Source: Sporobacter sp038405045
Lineage (GTDB): Bacteria; Bacillota; Clostridia; Oscillospirales; Oscillospiraceae
Reading direction: 5' to 3'
Assembly (NCBI GenBank): GCA_038405045.1
Contig: JBBZIV010000003.1
Span: 237,480-301,479 of the forward strand
Length of the DNA stretch: 64,000 nucleotides
Shown here: positions 59,578 to 64,000 of the stretch, piece by piece
How positions within the stretch are numbered: position 1 is the stretch's first letter
How the letters are laid out: each line of letters opens with the position of its first letter
Made by a program: the position numbers and the translations under genes
Notes under the pieces: generated by a model
What the model saw: only the letters and a program-made list of their open reading frames with translations
The model's database searches: none
Told to the model about the DNA's origin: nothing

Positions 59578-60273
59578 ATGCCTATCTTAGAGTGTCTCGG
59601 TTTATCAAAAGCCTACGGCCGCAAAAAGGCTCTCTCCAACGTCAATCTCACTGTCGAACAGGGGCGGATTGTCGGCCTCCTTGGCCCGAACGGCAGCGGA
59701 AAGACAACGCTTATTAAGCTTTGCAATAATTTGCTGACACCAACAGGCGGCAGCCTTCTCATAGGCGGCGCTGCCCCCGGCATAAAAACAAAATCCCTTG
59801 TTTCGTACCTTCCGGAACAAACATACTTAAACGACTGGATGCGCGTGCGGGATATGATCGCCTTTTTCGCCGACTTCTACGCGGATTTTGACCGCGCCAA
59901 AGCGCTTGACATGTTAAAAAGTCTCCACATCGAAGAAGGTGATCGCCTGAAAACCCTGTCAAAAGGGACAAAGGAAAAGGTTCAGCTAATCCTTGTCATG
60001 TCACGCCAAGCGCAGCTGTATCTGCTTGACGAGCCGATTGGCGGTGTTGACCCGGCAGCACGCGACTATATTCTGAACACCATCATCAAAAACTACAACC
60101 CAGAAGCGTCGGTTATCATCTCAACACATCTCATTTCGGACATTGAACGGGTGCTTGACGATGTCATTTTTCTGAAGGACGGCGAAGTTGTGCTAACGTC
60201 ATCGGTCGACGCCATCCGAGAGGAAAAAGGCGTTTCGGTCGACGCGCTGTTCAGGGAGGTATTCAGATGTTAG
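59578..60273 (+). CDS. ABC transporter ATPase (YtrB-like)
   Basis: ABC ATPase of 231 residues. Seen: Walker A GPNGSGKTT, signature LSKGTKEKVQLI, Walker B LYLLDEPIGGVDP, H-loop STHLISDIE. The signature LSKGT is divergent from the usual LSGGQ. ATG 59578 is chosen because AAAGGAG lies 8 nt upstream; GTG 59569, overlapping the GntR stop, is the alternative. It pairs with the following permease. Substrate unknown; antibiotic or lipid export are typical for YtrA-linked transporters. Confidence 0.92.
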   Translation: MPILECLGLSKAYGRKKALSNVNLTVEQGRIVGLLGPNGSGKTTLIKLCNNLLTPTGGSLLIGGAAPGIKTKSLVSYLPEQTYLNDWMRVRDMIAFFADFYADFDRAKALDMLKSLHIEEGDRLKTLSKGTKEKVQLILVMSRQAQLYLLDEPIGGVDPAARDYILNTIIKNYNPEASVIISTHLISDIERVLDDVIFLKDGEVVLTSSVDAIREEKGVSVDALFREVFRC

Positions 60274-61043
60274 GCAAACTGATGAAATACGAATTTAAAG
60301 CTACAGGGCGCATTTTTCTGCCGCTGTTCGGCGCGCTGCTCATCGTCGCCTTGATCAACAGGGTTTTCATCGAGCTGAATTTTAAAGTCCCAATGATCAT
60401 TGGGACCACGATGTCCTCTTTTATGATCGGTGCCGTCTGCGTTGTTGCGCTTGTTCTCACAATCCAGCGTTTTTATCGCAACCTTTTAAAAAGTGAAGGC
60501 TATCTCATGTTTACGCTGCCGGTCACAACGGATGGCCTCATTTGGAGCAAACTGATTGTCGCAGCTATCTGGACGGTTGTCAGCTTCGTCGCTGTGACAC
60601 TGGCTCTCCTCGTCATGACAGCGGACGGTTTGATGCTGCAACATATACGGGACGCCATTTCGAACATTATCATCGGTATCAAAGAATTCGGTTTCCAAGC
60701 CATCCTCTATATGGTTGAGGCCCTTGTTCTGATGGCTGAAACGCTGCTTTGCGGCATCCTGCTCGTCTATACTTGCCTGGCGCTCAGCCTTCTCGTCAAC
60801 AAGCACCGTATCGGGTTTGCCTTTCTCATGTATATCGTGATCACAACACTTTTACAAGTCGTTGCCGCAATCGGCGTGGAAGTGTTCCGCTTCGTTGATA
60901 TCTGTGCCCTTATCGAGCACATGAGCGGTTTTGGGCAAATTCAAACGGCCTTGGGGGCCTATTTCCTCGCCATTACAATCCCCGGAGCGATCTTCTACTT
61001 CCTCACGCGCTATATGCTACAGCGCAGACTCAATCTTGAGTAA
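60267..61043 (+). CDS. ABC transporter membrane subunit
   Basis: Six hydrophobic segments in 258 residues, with a cytosolic loop after the second (RFYRNLLKSEGYLMFTLPV) that likely docks the ATPase. Start overlaps the ATPase end by 7 bp. It resembles the permease of YtrA-linked transporters; no substrate can be inferred. Confidence 0.85.
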   Translation: MLGKLMKYEFKATGRIFLPLFGALLIVALINRVFIELNFKVPMIIGTTMSSFMIGAVCVVALVLTIQRFYRNLLKSEGYLMFTLPVTTDGLIWSKLIVAAIWTVVSFVAVTLALLVMTADGLMLQHIRDAISNIIIGIKEFGFQAILYMVEALVLMAETLLCGILLVYTCLALSLLVNKHRIGFAFLMYIVITTLLQVVAAIGVEVFRFVDICALIEHMSGFGQIQTALGAYFLAITIPGAIFYFLTRYMLQRRLNLE

Positions 61044-61054
61044 GCGTGCTTTAA

Positions 61055-61095
61055 AAGAAACAGGGCGCCGCAACGAGCGGTGCCCTGTTTCTTTA
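61055..61095. terminator. bidirectional terminator between permease and YyaL gene
   Basis: AAAGAAACAGGGCGCCGC pairs with GCGGTGCCCTGTTTCTTT (18 bp, one G:U) over AACGA; it overlaps the last codon of the convergent gene. Confidence 0.9.
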
Positions 61096-63138
61096 TTGCG
61101 CAACTGTCTGTTCCGTCAGTCTCCGAGCCAGCGTGGTGACACCTGTAAACGGTGCTTGGCAGCTTTTGTTTTGACAAATATAGAAAAGCGTTTCGTCGCT
61201 TAACGGATAATCTTTGACAGACGGCACAATTGCATTTAAACGTCGGGCATTCTCCTGCGTTTTGACGAGCAGTGTCGTGTTTGGCACAAAAGCATCGGCC
61301 AGTGCTTCTCTTAGCTGCTCCGCATCATCCGGCGAACGCATTGTGCAGATAACCTCCGTCGTCGGATACAGTGCAAAAAGCGCGGCCATGAGGCCAAAGC
61401 TGTGACCAAGCGGGTACTCCTGTATCGCCGCGGCTAAAAAAGCCGCCTGCCGGTCGGCGCGCGCCTGCCATGCCGCTTCACCCGTCAGGGCGGCAAGACG
61501 AGAGAGGACATATGCCGCTACGGCGTTGCCGGAGGGGATTGCCCCGTCAAACGTCTCCTTCGGCCGCAGGATCAGTTCTTCCGCGTCGTCCCCGTAAAGG
61601 AAGAACCCACCTTCAGCCGTGTCTTCAAACAAGCCACACATCATTTCCGCCGTTTTCACAGCCTCTTCAAGATGCGTCACGTCAAACGTCGCATCATACA
61701 GCATTAGCATTGCGAAAGCGAAAAACACATAGTCGTCAAAAAACCCCGTTCCTGCGGCATCGTTGTCACGATAGCGCACCATAAGATGCCCGTCTGGAGT
61801 TGTCAGCTTTTCTATAATAAACGCTGCCGCCGATTCGGCCGATTCGCGATAGGACGCGTTTCCCGTCACTTGATATGCCTTGGCAAACGCCGCAATCATC
61901 AAAGCGTTCCACGATGTGAGTATTTTGTCATCTTTAAAAAGCGTTGTTCTGCTTAAGCGGAATGTCCGCAGCGCGGGAAGGAGGGCGTCAATGCGATCAT
62001 CCGGTTTGTCGTAAGCTTTATTTTCAATTAGATTCGGGATACTGGCATGCTCGAAGTTCCCTTTTTCCGTGATGTCAAAATACCGGCAAAAATAGTCGCC
62101 GTCGTCATGTCCGAGAACAGCGAGGACGTCGTCGGGTGTGAGGACGTAGTAGCGCCCTTCCGCGCCGTCGCTGTCGGCGTCCTGCGCGCTGTAAAATCCC
62201 CCGCCCGGTGCTGCCAATTCCCTTTGGACATATAGCAGGATCTTGTCGGCAACGCTGCGGTAAAATTTCTTATGTGTCACCTGATATGCTTCCAAGTACG
62301 CCAGCGTTAAGAGGGCGTTGTCGTACAGCATTTTTTCAAAATGTGGGACAAGCCATTTGTTGTCGGTCGAATAGCGCGAAAACCCATAGCCGATATGGTC
62401 AAAAATGCCGCCGCGATACATCTGCCGGAGCGTCATTTCAACCATATCAAGCGCTTTCTTATTTCCCTCCAGAACGGCATACCGCAGTAAAAACAAAAGG
62501 TTATGCGGCGTTGGGAATTTTGGCGCGTGGCCAAAGCCGCCGAAAGCACCGTCAAAGCTGTCACGGAACATTTCAAAGGCATTCGTAACCGCACGTCGCG
62601 TCAGCTCCCCCACTTTTCTCTGTTTACCGCTTGTGATATTTTTTTGAATCTCCGTACCCATCCGCTCGAGTTTTTCGCGTTTATTTTTCCAAAGGTCTTT
62701 CACCGTCAAAAGAATTTCAACAATGCCGTTCATTCCAAAGCGGCTCTCCTTCGGAAAATACGTTCCGGCAAAGAAGGGTTTTTTCTCTGGCGTCAACATA
62801 ACGGTCATCGGCCAGCCGCCCTGCCCGGTGAGCGCCTGGCAAACCGTCATGTAAACGGCATCGATGTCGGGGCGCTCCTCCCTGTCAACCTTGACGGCGA
62901 CGAAAGCGTCGTTTAATATCGCCGCCACCTCGTCGTCCTCAAACGATTCGCGCTCCATGACATGGCACCAATGACAGGTGGAATAGCCAATCGATAAAAA
63001 AACCGGCTTGTCCTCCTGTCTTGCTTTTTCAAATGCCGCGTCCCCCCACGGGTACCAGTCCACGGGGTTCCGCGCGTGCTGAAGAAGATATGGTGATTTT
63101 TCGTTAATGAGTTTGTTTATATGGTTTTTTTCTGACAT
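61093..63138 (-). CDS. YyaL-type thioredoxin-domain protein (DUF255)
   Basis: The 681-residue protein joins an N-terminal thioredoxin-like domain (about 1-170, with SPYLLQHARNPVDWYPWG and the YSTCHWCHVM motif) to an (alpha/alpha)6-barrel glycosidase-like domain, the arrangement of human SPATA20 and bacterial YyaL. Enzymatic activity of the family is unknown; a role in N-acylglucosamine or redox processes has been suggested. Cys-x-x-Cys is present (CHWC). Weak AAAGGG ribosome binding site. Monocistronic. Confidence 0.9.
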   Translation of the reverse strand: MSEKNHINKLINEKSPYLLQHARNPVDWYPWGDAAFEKARQEDKPVFLSIGYSTCHWCHVMERESFEDDEVAAILNDAFVAVKVDREERPDIDAVYMTVCQALTGQGGWPMTVMLTPEKKPFFAGTYFPKESRFGMNGIVEILLTVKDLWKNKREKLERMGTEIQKNITSGKQRKVGELTRRAVTNAFEMFRDSFDGAFGGFGHAPKFPTPHNLLFLLRYAVLEGNKKALDMVEMTLRQMYRGGIFDHIGYGFSRYSTDNKWLVPHFEKMLYDNALLTLAYLEAYQVTHKKFYRSVADKILLYVQRELAAPGGGFYSAQDADSDGAEGRYYVLTPDDVLAVLGHDDGDYFCRYFDITEKGNFEHASIPNLIENKAYDKPDDRIDALLPALRTFRLSRTTLFKDDKILTSWNALMIAAFAKAYQVTGNASYRESAESAAAFIIEKLTTPDGHLMVRYRDNDAAGTGFFDDYVFFAFAMLMLYDATFDVTHLEEAVKTAEMMCGLFEDTAEGGFFLYGDDAEELILRPKETFDGAIPSGNAVAAYVLSRLAALTGEAAWQARADRQAAFLAAAIQEYPLGHSFGLMAALFALYPTTEVICTMRSPDDAEQLREALADAFVPNTTLLVKTQENARRLNAIVPSVKDYPLSDETLFYICQNKSCQAPFTGVTTLARRLTEQTVAQ

Positions 63139-63524
63139 AAAAACGCCCTTTTGTTTGTTTTGATCCTTTATAGTGCCAGTATATCACGTTCTGTTAAAAC
63201 AATTCATCTTTCCTCGATCGACGAATTGAACAATGCTTCCTTTCATGCTTTTTGAAAAATACTTTGATTCTTTGCAAGATATTGTGATTTTGTATCATAA
63301 TATCATACTTTTTCATACAACATGCTGTTGACAGTTAAATTATTAACGATATACCCTGTGTGTAATGTTTTTCAGAGAACCAGCCACGTTTGTTTTATTA
63401 TGCTGCTCGGTGGCATGATAATGAACAGAAACGCGCCGTTGCGTGTGTTATTTCTTATAACGTTTAGCCGTTGATTTTTTTTACGCCGAGGTATACTGTT
63501 ACTGCCATAGAAAGGTGTGTCGCG
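63139..63524. other. 386-bp AT-rich intergenic region
   Basis: No gene is visible. It holds an inverted repeat (63278-63288 with 63294-63304, one G:T) with a TTTGT loop, a TTGACA (63328-63333)/TATACC (63350-63355, 16-bp spacer) candidate promoter and a nearer TTGATT (63471)/TATACT (63492) pair with a short 15-bp spacer, both facing the small membrane genes at the right edge. Confidence 0.5.
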
Positions 63525-63800
63525 ATGATTGGTCTTCTCGTCGGCATCATTGCCGGTGCTATTCAATTATATATGCTCATGCAGTTTAGCGCATTTATCT
63601 CGAAAGGCATTATGCATGGCAAGGCACTGATGTTCGGAGCCCTTCAGTTTTTTATGCCGATGATCGTCCTTCTCGGTGTGGCCGTTTTCAGACGGCAGGA
63701 TCTTATCTGGGCCGCCATTGGCATGAGCGGGATTTTACTTGTCGGGGCTGTCGTTAAATTCGTAATCTATATGAGAGGACGAAAGGAAAACAATGAGTGA
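63525..63800 (+). CDS. small membrane protein, three hydrophobic segments
   Basis: A 91-residue protein with segments at about 3-25, 35-53 and 61-82 and a basic tail (MRGRKENNE). ATG 63525 is chosen for AAAGGTG upstream. It overlaps the next gene by 8 bp. Position (two small membrane proteins in an operon opening) and size resemble the AtpI/uncE-type genes before an F0F1 operon, but there is no diagnostic motif and this is only a suggestion. Confidence 0.6.
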   Translation: MIGLLVGIIAGAIQLYMLMQFSAFISKGIMHGKALMFGALQFFMPMIVLLGVAVFRRQDLIWAAIGMSGILLVGAVVKFVIYMRGRKENNE

Positions 63801-64000
63801 CAAATATACGATAATAATCTCCATATTGGCCCTCATAGGCGGATACGTGTGGCGTCGGCGGGCGGTGTCCGTTATTGCGGGCGCAGAGAAGCCGACGAAG
63901 GGTCAGAAGCGGAACAGGACGCTGGCGACGCTTGTAACGGTGATTGGCGGCTACTTACTGCTGACGAAGCTGATTGAACTGGTATTCGGCCCGCAAGAGG
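63793..64000 (+). CDS. membrane protein of unknown function, cut by the window edge
   Basis: Starts with MSDKYTIIISILALIGGYVW, one membrane helix, followed by a basic RRR stretch and a second hydrophobic segment (about 46-62, ATLVTVIGGYLLLTKLIELV), then runs off the edge at residue 69. AAAGGA precedes the ATG; the 8-bp overlap with the previous gene points to coupled translation. The downstream gene content is unknown from this window. Confidence 0.6.
   Translation, partial: MSDKYTIIISILALIGGYVWRRRAVSVIAGAEKPTKGQKRNRTLATLVTVIGGYLLLTKLIELVFGPQE

Noticed and set aside
1..64000. CRISPR arrays, tRNA or rRNA genes, complete prophage or IS transposase.
   Set aside because: No regularly spaced repeats, tRNA-like cloverleaf, rRNA conserved blocks or transposase motifs were seen; a search tool could still find a short tRNA I missed.

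Overview
The window looks like chromosomal DNA from an anaerobic, endospore-forming, moderately GC-rich Clostridia, probably close to Oscillospiraceae. This is inference from gene content: spoIIE, an alpha/beta-type SASP, a spore-photoproduct-lyase-family radical SAM enzyme, pyruvate:ferredoxin oxidoreductase, PduL phosphotransacylase, short-form HisG with HisZ, and strong AGGAGG-type ribosome binding sites. I see no rRNA, tRNA, phage or CRISPR array. Coding density is high and most genes sit in short operons closed by clear hairpins.

Layout. 1-9.6 kb: the start of a PFOR gene runs off the left edge. It is followed by a TfoX-domain protein, a 451-bp DUF559 nuclease element bounded by structured inverted repeats, comM, thiI, cinA, recD2, comF and mreB. 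9.6-19.9 kb: htpG, spoIIE (with a Spo0A-type 21-bp-spaced promoter), an SAH deaminase/SAH hydrolase pair, wecB, a zinc-ribbon membrane protein and a lipoprotein. 20-25 kb: a stalk-domain secreted protein, lepA, an XRE regulator, pduL and secG. 25-33 kb: tatD, a GldA/GldF/GldG-like ABC system with a DUF4340 protein, a flavodoxin, an NCS2 purine permease and a phosphoesterase. 33.5-35.3 kb: a divergent SPL-family enzyme paired with a tocopherol-cyclase-like protein.

35.5-43.8 kb is a complete ten-gene histidine operon (hisZ-G-D-C-B-H-A-F-IE-J) driven by one strong promoter. 44-46.6 kb holds DUF1638 and a tightly packed run of tiny hydrophilic proteins around a SASP and an HD-domain hydrolase. 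Three of these proteins are under 50 residues and easily missed. 46.8-50.2 kb is a molybdopterin operon (moaA-moaC-MOSC-moeA-like-mogA) with a strong leader hairpin. 50.5-54.2 kb carries asnB and a DUF6179/DUF6323 pair. 54.3-57.2 kb is a P-type cation ATPase under an apparent yybP-ykoY manganese riboswitch with an intrinsic terminator. The right end has a DUF4153 protein, a GntR(YtrA)-ABC operon with a near-perfect 36-bp operator palindrome, a YyaL-type thioredoxin-fold protein and two small membrane proteins, the last cut by the edge.

Most promising for novelty: (1) the DUF559 element, whose two end repeats differ by a base-pair-preserving double change; (2) the micro-protein/SASP/HD cluster; (3) the SPL-family enzyme that seems to lack the usual H-donor cysteine and is co-transcribed with a tocopherol-cyclase-like protein; (4) the SAH deaminase-AhcY pair whose base-contact residues suggest an S-inosylhomocysteine route.
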